Counted from the stretch's first letter, positions 25,690 to 37,075 are shown. The stretch: DNA of 64,000 nucleotides from Flaccisagitta enflata (GCA_965153355.1 OZ231127.1:72354001-72418000), one strand, 5' to 3'. The notes: generated by a model not told the origin, from the letters alone. A program made the numbers and translations.

Positions 25690-26842
25690 TAATCAAAACA
25701 GTGCAATGCATAAAAAAGATACTTGCCTAAGTTTATGTTTTAGTGACTTTAGATTATCTTTTAAGGTTTCTCTTGGGAGTATTTGAAATAGTCTCAATCA
25801 CTGAATCGGTGAAAATTAGCAAAAACTCCACCATTTTTTGGTCTCTTTTTTAGAGATAAACTTAACAGAGTGGTAAAGTTTAGTGTTTACATTAAATGAG
25901 AGCTCAATTCTGATTTTAAATAGATTCGCTTGCAGATAAAAGATAGTGAATAGGTTAGTGAAATATAAGCGCATTACGGAAAGCCATTGAAAGTCAAATA
26001 ATGTCATAGGACATGACTCAAAGTATCAAACATGTTTTTGGTACTTTGATTGTACCTTTTGTCATTTCAATGGCGATTTCTTTACTTACTGATAAACTAA
26101 TTTCAAAGATGGTGCAATACCTTGTCTTTAATTCATGAAAAAATGTAAACGATTTGACCAGAATGTCTATTGTCTAAGATTGGTGGCAATTTCACTGTCT
26201 TCATATTGAACTGTAAAATGCAGAACCCAAATAGCTTGGCAAAAAGTTATGAAATTTTCGGTGAATGTTGGTAACATATGTCGGTTTTTATATGCAAAAG
26301 CTCAGATCTGCACACCCTTTCCACATGCATATGGTTTTAGGTAAGAGAGTCGTTTATGCCTTAAAACTTTTTCTTTTTCTTTTTTTTTTGCAAGAAAATG
26401 GGTATGGTGGAGTCAATCTTTAACCGTTGATATAGTTCCAGGGTCGGACACTCATTTAGGGGACAAAATAAACGCCTTAGAGTACAGGATGGACTCTAAA
26501 AGGCAGTATTTAGACTTCCAGAAAAATGGCGCAAAAGATTTGGGTAAATTTATGATTCACATTGTTGAGACCAAGACTTGAAATAAACACCTATTTGCTG
26601 GTAGAGCATATTATAAGGCGCAGAAAATATTTTCTACGAATTTTTGTGAATAAAAACAACAGACTAAGACTAAAGTGATTCTATTACCTAATCCTGATCA
26701 ATTTGTCCGAGTATTGAACACGTGGGGGAGGCGAAAACTCTGAAAGAAAACCTACCTAGTACATATGTTCTAAGAAATATTTGCTTTATTTGGAAGAAGC
26801 TTTTTGTTTTTATCAGAATATGCAGTTCGTGCTCAAGCCATC

Positions 26843-26879
<37 letters not shown>

Positions 26880-27165
26880 TGTTTTGGTTTCCCCCCACCT
26901 CTTCAATACTCTGAACTGAGTTTTTGCATGCAAAAACCGTCATAAGTTACCAATATACATTAAAAATTTCAACGGTGTGCTTCATTTTTTCCAACTCTTC
27001 GGATTCCCCGTCAAAAATGTAATTCAATTTTAAACAAAGAACTCTTGAATAGAGTATTTGTCTTTTTTTTGCACCTGACTGAATAACCGTCAGTTCTTAA
27101 AGGAAATGATACATTTAAAATTAAACATCAGCAATACTGAGAATTGGTATAAACTAGAATTTCGA
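25690..27165. other. AT-rich non-coding stretch with a 27-A run
   Basis: No gene recognised. A poly-A run of 27 bases at 26843-26869 could be a retroposon tail, but no retroposon body or target duplication is identifiable beside it. Confidence 0.4.

Positions 27166-27169
<4 letters not shown>

Positions 27170-27262
<93 letters not shown>
27170..27262. repeat. (TC)n microsatellite
   Basis: About 45 TC units. Confidence 0.97.
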
Positions 27263-27263
<1 letters not shown>

Positions 27264-27433
27264 TCTCCCTCTCAGTTTCTAGCGAGTCATTCGTTTCCGT
27301 CTCGGTGTTCGTGTTCGTGTTTGTATTAAACTTTTTTTTTCATTGTTGTTGCCAAGTCGCTCTGTTTAACGGTTTCAAGAATATATTTTCATTCAATTTC
27401 AAAATTGACTTCAACAACCACATTTCCATTTTT

Positions 27434-27544
27434 AGATGCGAAAAAGCACCACTATAATTGGCTGTGTCCGTGGTCGGTTTGTTGGTCGGTAACGCATTCT
27501 TTCGACGATCCACACGTCGCATCTTATTAGCCTACTTGGCCTTG
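27434..27544 (+). mobile_element. Family B element copy 2
   Basis: Same layout as 6961-7101, but the first word is AGATGCG and the last CGCATCT, still complementary. The second word remains GCACCAC, which no longer pairs with the first. The tetranucleotide segment is short. It ends CTACTTGGCCTTG. Confidence 0.8.
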
Positions 27545-27766
27545 TTGATCAACAGGTAAATTTTGACTTTCAATTGCAGGGATCAATTCGGTTGCCAAAT
27601 ATTTTTGTCATCACCGGAACTGAATATTACGATATGAATTTGTAACTTTTATATAAGAAACTAGATCGAAAATGTGATTGAATGCCGTTTATCCCATATA
27701 TTCCCCCTCCCCCCTCCATGGCTCATCTCGGCACGTCTTTAAAAGTCGGCCTATGCACCTAAATGC

Positions 27767-28085
27767 AGGCCTGTATAAAGTTGAGTAAACCCCCCCCCGG
27801 GGGGGGGAATAAAATCAAAAGGTTTGGAGATGGGAAAAAAAATCAAAAGCTAGAAAAGAAGAAAAAAGAAAATTTTTGAAGATTTAACACTTTTGGTAGT
27901 TCCAAATGGTAGTATCTGATTACTACAACACATTTTGACACTATTTAAACCTAAAACATACTGTTTTTTTGCTTTGTGGGGAAGAATATCATTGATTTTG
28001 TAACGCAACGCGTCGCGGGGAAAAAAATCAAAGGCAGGGGGGGGGGAATAAAATCAAAAGCCGCTCAACTTTATACACCCCTGCC
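27767..28085. mobile_element. Short inverted-repeat element K
   Basis: AGGCCTGTATAAAGTTGAGT at the left faces CTCAACTTTATACACCCCTGCCT at the right. Poly-C/poly-G runs and AATAAAATCAAAAG lie inside both ends. CCTAAATG occurs at both junctions. It is 319 bp long and non-coding. Confidence 0.65.
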
Positions 28086-28089
28086 TAAA

Positions 28090-29160
28090 TGACTCCCAAA
28101 TTTTACAAAATTTGAGGTGATGGTAGTGGATGTTGTTTGGGTGTTAAGGTTCAAATTTGGATCAAAAATGGGCACTTTTAGAGGAGGAAAATAGCGCTTT
28201 ATTGAAACTCAAAGAAAATCAGGCCAAATAACGTTAAATCTAGTGCAATTTACCATATTGCCGACAACCAATTGAGAAGAAATTGCTAGATGATATGTTA
28301 CTAGATGCATATGAGTACATTGTTACGAATAAAAACATAGAAAACGCCTTCTTAATTTCTTACCACTCTATACTATCAACTGAGTGTTTGCATTAAGTAA
28401 TTGTGTAACAATGCACATGATGTGAACTTGGCATCAAATCTATAGAAAAAACATGTTGAACAGGAAAAATTCTCTCAAACTTATGTTCAAAGTTAAATAT
28501 CAAATTATTTTTAAAACTATCGATGAAGAAAAAGGAGGACTGTTAGACAGGAGAATACATTTTTGAACCTACAGAATCATAAATAAAAGGTTCCCAAACA
28601 GTTTTCATTTTCTGCAAATAGATATTTATCTCTTATCTGAATTTCATTGACTAAAACCCCTCCTAGTTGACCTAATTAACTTCCCTGGATGCATGTATTC
28701 TCAACCAAACTATCTAAAAAAAAACGTCTTTTTTTGAATAAACATAGCTCTGCAAATGAAATATGGTCAAAATCTGATTTTCTAGTTATTTTAGATAATT
28801 GTCGTGTCCATGTATGGAAATTTCATTAGCTGTAAATATCTACTTTTAGTATGACCAATTTAGATACTTTAGTTTAAATCTTAGCTTATAACTTCCATGA
28901 TAAATAGGATTTTCATGCAACAGACCAAGTACTAAATTTTGCACACCCTACTAGTTCATCTACCGATATTGCGAATGACCTTTAAATGTCATGTTTTTGA
29001 TCTTCCTTCGGTCGAAAGATCATATGGTAACGCATTTAAGTGGAAAGCCACCGAGCACATTGTTAGCCTATTCGACCTTGTTCAGTCAAAAATAGTAAGA
29101 CTTGCGGTTTTGATGAAACGGAACTTCATGAATTAGGACACTACCGGTCCAACTCATCTT
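28090..29160. other. AT-rich sequence upstream of the MYND gene
   Basis: No repeats or genes recognised. It presumably includes promoter and 5' non-coding sequence of the gene at 29226, but no motif is convincing enough to mark. Confidence 0.4.
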
Positions 29161-29175
29161 TTCCCGTTCTCATCC

Positions 29176-29203
29176 CTTTACCTTCGTTTATTCTTTTTCT
29201 CAG
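29176..29203 (+). promoter_or_regulatory. Candidate 3' splice acceptor before the start codon
   Basis: The tract CTTTACCTTCGTTTATTCTTTTTCTCAG is a strong pyrimidine tract ending in CAG at 29203, 22 nt before the ATG at 29226. It could close an intron in the 5' untranslated region or accept a trans-spliced leader. Confidence 0.4.
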
Positions 29204-29225
29204 GCGATCGTGCCAAATCACAACC

Positions 29226-31568
29226 ATGAATCGGGAAGTTATTGAGGAAAAAATCTTGTCGGCTAATCAAATCGCCATGGAAGAAGGCGTGTGGACCAAT
29301 CCCGCCTTTGCTCCATCATCAGATTACGGCGATCCAACGGCCTTGACTCTTCGACATCCCGACAACGTCATCGTCTTCAGCGAGCGAGATACCTTTCCTC
29401 GTCTACCCGGCGAAAAGCTGAGATGCGGAAATCTGATTGAGGATTTCAAGATGATAAATAAAGTCTTGAAATCCTCCAACGGATCAACGGGCGCCTCGGT
29501 GGTAATCGACGAGGGCAATCATTTGTGCCTTTTTTCACTCAGCGATTTGATTGAGGGCGTGAAAGAGAACGACAATGATGAACTTTCCATTGAAGTTGTG
29601 GGCGTCAAGTTAGTCGTTCTGGTATGCCTTGACCAATTCTATAAAACCGGCGATAAGAAAGTCAATCTTCATTTACGGAATGTCGTCATCGTACGAGACA
29701 ACGTGTCGAAAGCTTCACGCTTGCCTTTGTTTAGGATCGCAAATGAGAGTCGTCTTGTTTTGGAAAATGTCCGAATTTCAAAATCGGAAGCCTGCATCTG
29801 GATAACTAATCCAAATTCGAGAGTAGAATTGGAGAAATGCTTCTGGTCTTCCTGCAAAATACATGTTGGAGAAGGCGAACTTGTCATGAATGATTGCCGC
29901 GTCGAGATGGACCCATCTGCATCTTTACAACAACCAATTGGGATAGTACAAAATGGTAAAATCAAAGTTAGAAATGTGTCGTTCATAAATCAGGGGCATT
30001 TGCTAATGATCAACAGTGAGGGCGTTTTTGACGGTTGTGAATTCGGAAAATCAAATGATGGATTGACCAGGAGGGCTATCACACTAGAGGAAATTAAGGG
30101 TTTACCTAATGATGAAGCTATCTCATTAGTTATCGACTCCGGGAGTAGAGTTGCCATTACTGGATCCAAATTCCATGATTTAGCTCATGCAATTCTGGTG
30201 CAGAATCAATCAACAGTTGAACTGCAAAGTTGCCGCGTCTTCAACTGTGTCGTGGGCATCAAGAGTATCTTTTCCAACAACATCTCCATTGACGGGAGTG
30301 AATTCTTCAACTGTCCTGTGCTGATGAAGATGTACTACAACGCAGAAGGAAAGTTTACGTACAGAGCAAACCAGTTTTCTGATGGGAAACCACCAATCCT
30401 AATGGATACAGTCTCCAATGCCAACTTGGAGACTCAACTTGACCCGTTTAAAATCATTCTTCAAAATGAAGGCATCGGCCTTGGCAGGCTCTCCTCTAAA
30501 AAATATAAGGAGGAACTCAAGGACCCCGAGGGTACTTTAGGATACCAAGGTCAAGGACCTCTATTACCTCACGGATCTCAAGGAAAGGTAGTAGGGATCC
30601 AATTATGTGGATTCTGTTATACCAGCGGAAAAGTAGAGTACGAAAGACATGCAAGCGACAAGGGAAACCCAGTTTCAGAATGGAAACGCAGAAATGCATT
30701 TAAAGAATCCACGCAAGTTAAAAACACTTTATCTGCATCCGTGATGAATGATTCTGGCACTGATACATCCGGGGTACAATCCGGTAACCCCCCAAAAAAG
30801 GGAAAAGGCAAAGGCAAAGGCAAAGGCAAAGGCAAAGGCAAAGGCAAAGGCAAAGGCAAAGGCAAAGGCAAAGGCAAAGAACAAAAGTCGTCAAAGCCCA
30901 CTGAAGCAACCGACGGCAATGGCGCAGATGTTCAGCCGGACGCCGGTATAAGCGAGCAAATCATTGAAGCCACACGTTCTATGTCCTTAGATGGACAAGT
31001 CAACGCTGAAGTAACCATTGTTAAAGAGAAAGTTCAATCAAATTTCACAGTTAGGGGAAAAGACGCGGGGGACGATGAAGCTGTACGTGGGGAAGCAGCG
31101 ACTGGAAATGCAGCAAATGAAGTTGATGAATTAGCCGGCTTGGGTGCCGTTGGTGGAAAGGTGGATAATCCTACCCAAGAAGAAGATGACGATGTCAGTC
31201 GGTGTGTCGACCTGGCAGACACCAATGTGTCTGTTATTTATGGAGATGTCGATCATCAAGAAAATGTTTGTTTGTCAGCCATTGATAAAGTCAGTCCGTT
31301 TTCCAATACCCAGATGGCTGGGGGTACAACGAGCGAAGCAACGACATTAAATGTCGATGAGGAAGATAGTTGTCTTCCCAACGCCCAGACGGCAGAAGCT
31401 ACAAGGAGCAAAACAAAGACGTCAACCGGCGATGACGAAACGAAACGTTTTGAACGCTTTAAATACTGCACAGGATGTAAAGTAGTTTGTTACTGCTCTC
31501 GAAAATGCCAAAAAGACCATTGGCCGAGTCACAAAATGATTTGTTCTAAATCAAAATCCAATCGATGA
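29226..31568 (+). CDS. Beta-helix and MYND zinc-finger protein, 780 aa
   Basis: The only long non-repetitive frame in the window, with no intron. The ATG is in good context (ACAACC before it). Residues 1-145 are a globular N-terminus. Residues about 147-385 repeat short beta strands and turns (LVLENVRISKS, RVELEKCFW, IKVRNVSFINQG, RVAITGSKFHDL, TVELQSCRVFNC, NISIDGSEFFNC), the look of a right-handed parallel beta-helix of the pectate-lyase-like type. Residues 527-550 are twelve Lys-Gly pairs. About 551-743 is acidic, Ser/Thr-rich and probably disordered. The C-terminus has C748-x2-C751, C757-x3-C761-x7-H769-x3-C773, the second part of a MYND finger. The usual leading C-x2-C is not just upstream; C461-x2-C464 (CGFC) could supply it 284 residues away. 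MYND fingers bind peptides in partner proteins. The beta-helix may bind protein or glycan; substrate and function are unknown. No signal peptide, so probably intracellular. Confidence 0.9.
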   Translation: MNREVIEEKILSANQIAMEEGVWTNPAFAPSSDYGDPTALTLRHPDNVIVFSERDTFPRLPGEKLRCGNLIEDFKMINKVLKSSNGSTGASVVIDEGNHLCLFSLSDLIEGVKENDNDELSIEVVGVKLVVLVCLDQFYKTGDKKVNLHLRNVVIVRDNVSKASRLPLFRIANESRLVLENVRISKSEACIWITNPNSRVELEKCFWSSCKIHVGEGELVMNDCRVEMDPSASLQQPIGIVQNGKIKVRNVSFINQGHLLMINSEGVFDGCEFGKSNDGLTRRAITLEEIKGLPNDEAISLVIDSGSRVAITGSKFHDLAHAILVQNQSTVELQSCRVFNCVVGIKSIFSNNISIDGSEFFNCPVLMKMYYNAEGKFTYRANQFSDGKPPILMDTVSNANLETQLDPFKIILQNEGIGLGRLSSKKYKEELKDPEGTLGYQGQGPLLPHGSQGKVVGIQLCGFCYTSGKVEYERHASDKGNPVSEWKRRNAFKESTQVKNTLSASVMNDSGTDTSGVQSGNPPKKGKGKGKGKGKGKGKGKGKGKGKGKGKEQKSSKPTEATDGNGADVQPDAGISEQIIEATRSMSLDGQVNAEVTIVKEKVQSNFTVRGKDAGDDEAVRGEAATGNAANEVDELAGLGAVGGKVDNPTQEEDDDVSRCVDLADTNVSVIYGDVDHQENVCLSAIDKVSPFSNTQMAGGTTSEATTLNVDEEDSCLPNAQTAEATRSKTKTSTGDDETKRFERFKYCTGCKVVCYCSRKCQKDHWPSHKMICSKSKSNR
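30804..30875 (+). repeat. (AAAGGC)12 coding hexanucleotide repeat
   Basis: Twelve perfect AAAGGC units, in frame, encoding Lys-Gly at residues 527-550. The lack of any synonymous variation suggests recent expansion or slippage. Confidence 0.95.
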
Positions 31569-31670
31569 GACATATTCGGTTATGGTGGTGGCGAATGGAT
31601 GAGAAGTTCGGTTGACAGTTTGACAATCGATAAGTTCATGAGACCGTTATGAATTTTTTGTTTCCTTATA

Positions 31671-32219
31671 CAGTAGATGTCGTCTAGACTTGGTTATACG
31701 GGGGAATTCATTACAGGAAGACAAATTTACTTAAGAGACTGATATTCGGAATATAGACTAATAAAAAGATGCTTTGTTGCCTATGGGTGTTGGTTGCTAT
31801 GGAAACACATTTTCATGTATTCACGCTAAAGTATCAATATTTTGAAAAAAAATTTTAGGGAACATTGTTTAAAACAAAATTTGCCACAACTTTCCCACAG
31901 TATGTTCTGTAAGAATATTGCTTGTTTAACCGTTGCTAGGGAGCGTAACTATGTGTGACAGCAAACCAGCGATATTCTTACAGAACATACTGTGAGAAAG
32001 TTGTAGCAAATTTCATTTTAAACAATGTTCCCTCAAAAAATTTCTCAAAAAATTGATACTTTAGCGTAAATACATGGAAATGTGTTTCCATGGCAACCAA
32101 CACCCATGGGCAATAAAGCATCCTTTTATTAGTTTATATTCCAAATATCACTCTCTTAACTTTATTTATCTTTCTGTAATGAATTCCCCCGTATTTCCAA
32201 GTCTAGACGACATCTACTG
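31671..32219. mobile_element. Fold-back MITE F1, 549 bp
   Basis: The ends CAGTAGATGTCGTCTAGACT and AGTCTAGACGACATCTACTG are inverted and flanked by TA. The whole element is nearly palindromic around about 31945, with matching words such as GGTTGCTATGGAAACACA and TGTGTTTCCATGGCAACC. A second copy is at 59879-60442. It starts 103 bp after the stop codon of the MYND gene. AATAAA occurs in its left half near 31760. Confidence 0.9.
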
Positions 32220-32221
32220 TA

Positions 32222-33140
32222 TCGTAAATTGGGAAAAAGGGGGCGATGCTGGTTTTCACATGTATATCACCCACGCTTATTGCTTTGGTACGCATTTGTG
32301 TTATTCACGCTTGAGCTTAGCTTGGTCATTAAACAAGAAAGTATTTACTTAAATACCCTACGACTGATCTGACTTCATCAAAATATTTTTGGAAAATGCA
32401 TGAAGACGTAGTCTGAAAAAAAAAATCTGTAATTAGCATTTAACTCAGCAAATGAATGAAAATATTTTGTCTTCTGCTTTATCTTTAACAATGTTTTAAC
32501 AGAGTGAGGATGAGTAACGCCACTATAGTATAGACATCAAAAAGTACACAAATAAAGGGCTTCAAACAGCCAGATAGATAGACTCACTTATGTTCTTGGT
32601 AGACGATCCACAAAAGGCAAAAATGAAAAGAAACGGATGCTCAAAATTGCGCTGTGAAAGGAAATTCTTGCGGTTAGATGCTTCGATATCCCAAATTCCG
32701 AAGAATGTAGATTTTGTTTTTTTTTCTTTTGGTGTAAATATGTCAATCAAAGGTGCCTTTGAGTAGAGGAAAACTGGGCTCCATGAATCATCTTGCTAGT
32801 TATCAACAATCAAAGCATAAATTCACATTCTCGTACACGGTGAATACAAGTATGAATTAGTGAATTCAATTTTGTAAATGAAATGACATCGAGAAACTCA
32901 GACTAATTGTTACTGTATTTAGCAGTGTGTAAGATATATATTCCTGTATCATGATATTGTATCGAAGTACTGCAGCGTATGTTTGCTATAAGCGGCACTT
33001 GGTGTAAATGGACATTCTTTCACATTCTCTAGAATGGAAATAAAGAGAGAGACGAAGGGAATGTGAATCGTTGTTTATGAAATGTTGGAAAAGAACTGAC
33101 AGAATATAGATCGATTTCAGTACGGAAGAGGATACAGTAG
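32222..33140. other. Non-coding stretch
   Basis: AT-rich; no gene or element recognised. Confidence 0.4.
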
Positions 33141-33149
33141 GAGGAGGTC

Positions 33150-33258
<109 letters not shown>

Positions 33259-33342
33259 AAAAGCAATCCTGGGCAAGTCCTTGGAAAAACTTTGTTTGCT
33301 TACCAGGAAATTTACAAACGGGCGCTGAGGGAGCAGGCGTCA

Positions 33343-33344
33343 CT

Positions 33345-33402
<58 letters not shown>

Positions 33403-33404
33403 GC

Positions 33405-33460
<56 letters not shown>

Positions 33461-33502
33461 AAACAACAACAACAACAACAACAATAACGGAAACACCAAC
33501 AA

Positions 33503-33537
<35 letters not shown>

Positions 33538-33539
33538 GC

Positions 33540-33594
<55 letters not shown>

Positions 33595-33597
33595 GCA
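33343..33597. repeat. (CAA)n triplet tract
   Basis: About 80 CAA/AAC triplets with rare CAG, AAA and GGAAACACC interruptions. Asn, Thr or Gln runs in translation come from the repeat. Confidence 0.98.
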
Positions 33598-33777
33598 AAT
33601 GTTGCCAAGGCAACAGAGACAACTACACTGATAGGGACATAGAGAGTCTGGGCGAGAAAGGATTAGGGGAGAAAGGAAAGTGTGACAATACGCCTGGGGA
33701 CGAAGCAACAGTAACAATAACAACTAAGGATTTACGAAAAGAAAAATAAAGATGGGAACGGGGAAGATATAAAGTAG

Positions 33778-33930
33778 GAAAGGGAAATGAAAGGGAAAGA
33801 AAAGGGAAAGGAAAGGGAAAGGAAAGGGAAAGGAAAGGGAAAGGAAAGGAAAGGAAAGGAAAGGAAAGGGAAAGGAAAGGGAAAGGGAAAGGAAAGGGAA
33901 AGGAAAGGGAAAGGAAAGGGAAAGGAAAGG
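33778..33930. repeat. GGAAAGGGAAA purine minisatellite
   Basis: Pure A/G tract of 5-, 6- and 11-bp units. Confidence 0.95.
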
Positions 33931-34449
33931 GGTGCGATGACTGAGGAGGGAGATGATAAAAGCGTGGTAAAGAAACAAAGACTCCAAAAAGGGGAAGGGA
34001 AGTGGGAAGGGTGGAGATGGATGATCATGGACAGATGCTGTGAGATGTATAGTGCGAATTAGAGGGAAGAAGAAAGAGGAGTCGAGTAGTTGGACACATT
34101 TTTTAGGTGTGGAATAATTCGGGCAGAAATGGAATACAAGTACGTGTATGTAGGAATGAGTTCGTGAATGCAAAATCTCTGTTGAGAGTTACGAATGCTT
34201 TTTTTTCATGTCTTTATTCAATATCCATGAGCACTGACTGATTTTCTCTCTCTAAATCATGCCTAAGAATAGGATAATAGAGAAACTTCGGTTGCGGTGA
34301 AGCGAGGCATTGACCCTCATGATAACGAGTAAAAAAATCTGGAATGTATGACAACAAAAGGCAAAAGAGAAGCAAGGTGATCTAACGTCGCGTGGAAGGA
34401 GTAAAAAAAGCAATTAAATTTCACGAAAACGAGAAAAAATAGTCGCAAA

Positions 34450-34960
34450 AGCTTTAGATGGCCAGCGGCACCTGTGCCATGCCTAAGTGGGTTGTGCTTA
34501 AAGTTGGAGGGGAAGCAGGGCAGCGGCCCCAAAGGGGTTGATGACCTATGCTTACACATATATGGGGAATTTTCCCCTTCTTCCTCTTCTTCTCCTCTAG
34601 CACACTCCCCCTCAAATCCCAGTCTCGAGGCCCAAATCCCAGACTTAAGGCCCAAATCCCAGCCTCAAGGCCCAAATCCTTGTCTCGAGGCCCAAATCCT
34701 AGCCTGGAGGCTGAGATATGCCCTGGAGGCAGAGATTTTGGCTGCAATGCTGAAATTTAGGCCTCCAGGCTAGGGTTTGGGCCTCGAAACTAGGATTTGG
34801 GCCTTGAGGCTGGGATTTGGGCCTCGAGACTAGGATTTGGGCCTCGAGACTGTGGTTTGAGGGAGGGTACGCTGAAGAAGAAGAAGAAGGAGAAAATTCC
34901 CCATATGTGTGAAAGCAAAGGTCATCGATCCCTTCGGAGCCGTTGCCCAAAAACCCGATT
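34450..34960. mobile_element. Family C element forming a large palindrome
   Basis: A degenerate linker (GGCCAGCGGCACCTG, GCAGGGCAGCGGCCCCAAAG) precedes the arm CACATATATGGGGAATTTTC (34555). This pairs with GAAAATTCCCCATATGTGTG at about 34892-34911, and a TTC/GAA stretch inside each arm also pairs. The array is inverted on itself: 19-bp units with GAGGCCCAAATCCCAG at 34610-34700 face CTGGGATTTGGGCCTC units at 34760-34860, with the centre near 34735. It ends GAGCCGTTGCCCAAAAACCCG. Confidence 0.8.
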
Positions 34961-35186
34961 ATTGTTGAACGTTTAAAAACTGTATCGAAATGATTATAAA
35001 GAGAAAAAGAGATAAGGATGCCGAATCAGAAAAATGAAAACTAAAGAACAAACAGACGTACCACGCGTCTGGGCCATTACTATGAGTCGCAGCAGAGACT
35101 CTCAAAAAAACCCTATGGAGAGGTCAATAAAGTCAAAACGCAACATGGAAAATGGCAACAATGGCGGTGGGGTACAATGCAATGAT
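34961..35186. other. Non-coding spacer
   Basis: No gene recognised. Confidence 0.4.
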
Positions 35187-35322
<136 letters not shown>

Positions 35323-35934
35323 TTGCGATATCACGAGCGAGATTGTCGTTTTTCGTGGTCGTGTCGGTCATGCGCTTAATCCTGCCGGGAATTGGATGAC
35401 AAAGAAGGAAGTTCAATCCACTGCAAGTCTGCTTCCCAGCTCATTCACTACTATGGAAGCTTTGTCTCGTTTTCTGTCTCGCTCAATCAGCAACACATGG
35501 ATACTTTCTCTTTTCTTTTCTATCTTGCTCAATCTGCTCAGTTGAGATCATTCACTAAAAAGCGAAAGGTTCAATGCTATGTATGGCATTTGGTGCTCAC
35601 TTGATGGATTCTCCGATTGCATGCGAATATAATGAACATGTTGATGGAGATTGCATTGTTTTAGCAGCGGCATTTCATTTTCTGCTTATCATTTTCCTAC
35701 GTTGTTAGACGAGTATAATCAATTCATCATTTAAACATATGAAGATGGTCCACTATTCTTTTTGGGAAGAAAACAGCGGCGGAGAATGACAACGAGGCAA
35801 ACAGAAAAGTCAAGAGGCAGGTTCACCTTTTGCCAAATAAGGAAAGGGCTTTGCCCGTTAAAAGTCGATGCGCCGAAAAGCAAAAAGACAGAGTGAATAA
35901 ACCAAGAAATAAAAAGCAAAACTAATAAAAACAA
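35323..35934. other. Non-coding stretch
   Basis: Mixed sequence. Short open frames match nothing I know. Confidence 0.35.
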
Positions 35935-36682
35935 AAAAGAAAGAGAGGAAGGAAGGAAGGAGAAGGTAACATTGCTAGAGGAAAGGAAAGAAAGAAAAAA
36001 AAAATGAAGGAAAGACAGAAAGGCCGAAATAGATAATTAAAGAAAGAAAGAAAGCAAGTAAGAAAGAAAGAAACAAAAGAACAAAAGAAACAAAGAAGAA
36101 GACAGAACAAGAAAACAAAGAAACAAAGAAAAAGAAAAAAAAAAAAGAAAAAAAAAAAGAAAAAGAAAAAAGAAAAAGAAAAAGAAAAAGAAAAAGAAAA
36201 AAGAAAAAGAAAAAGAAAAAAAAGAAAGAAAGAAAGAAAAGAAAAAGAAAAGAAAAAAAGAAAAAAAGAAGAAAAAGAAAAAGAAAGAAAAAGAGAAAGA
36301 GAGAAAAAGAGAAAAAGAGAAAAAGAAAAAGAAAAAAAGAAAAAAAAGAAAAAGAAAAGAGAAAAAAAAAAGAAAAGAAAAGAAAAAGAAAAGAAGAAAA
36401 AAGAAAAAAGAAAAAAAAGAAAAGAAGAAGAAAAAAAGAAGAAAAAGAAAAAGAAAAAGAAGAAAGAAAAAGAAAAAAAGAAAAGAAAAAAAAGAAAAGA
36501 AGAAGAAAAGAAGAAAAAAAGAAAAAAGAAAAAGAAAAGAAAAAAAGAAAAAGAAAAAAAGAAAAAGAAAAAGAAAAAGAAAAGAAAAAGAAAAAGAAAA
36601 AGAAAAAGAAAAATGAAAAAATGAAAAAATGAAAAAAAGAAAAAAAGAAAAAAAAAAGAAAGAGAAAGAAAGAGAAAGAAAG

Positions 36683-36757
<75 letters not shown>

Positions 36758-36836
36758 AACGAAGAATGAAAGAAAGAATGAAAAAAAAAGAAACAAGGTA
36801 GGAAAGACAGAGGTGAAGAAAGAAAAAAAGAAAACA
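35935..36836. repeat. 0.9-kb polypurine tract
   Basis: Almost unbroken A/G on the + strand: AAAAAG, AAAAG and GAAA units, with a (GAAA)n segment at about 36680-36765. The few C or T interruptions are concentrated in the first 200 bp. The long Phe/Leu/Ser frames on the minus strand are by-products. Confidence 0.97.
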
Positions 36837-37030
36837 TTTCCTCGAACTTGATTGAAACTCAGCCAGGTGGAATAACCTCACCGTTTGCATTCAAATATGA
36901 GTTTATCTCGAAGTTGCACAGAAAATTTATTTCACGGCTTATTGAATGACATTCACTTTTGAGAGGGGGAAACTTGTCAACGCCTCATGAAATATCTTTT
37001 ATTTGATAGATATTGATATATGGGAGTGCT

Positions 37031-37075
37031 AAATAACAAAGCCGAATACACGACTGCCGCGTGCGGTGGAAGGGG
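37031..37075 (-). mobile_element. Family A 3' fragment
   Basis: AACAAAGCCGAATACACGAC, then TGCCGCGTGCGGTGG, matching the reversed end of family A. The rest is not recognisable. Confidence 0.5.

Noticed and set aside
26843-26869. Poly-A run as a SINE or retrogene tail
   Set aside because: No body, promoter boxes or target duplication found next to it.
35922-36890. 322-codon Phe/Leu/Ser membrane-like frame on the minus strand
   Set aside because: Translation of a polypurine tract; apparent hydrophobicity comes from TTT, TTC and CTT codons.
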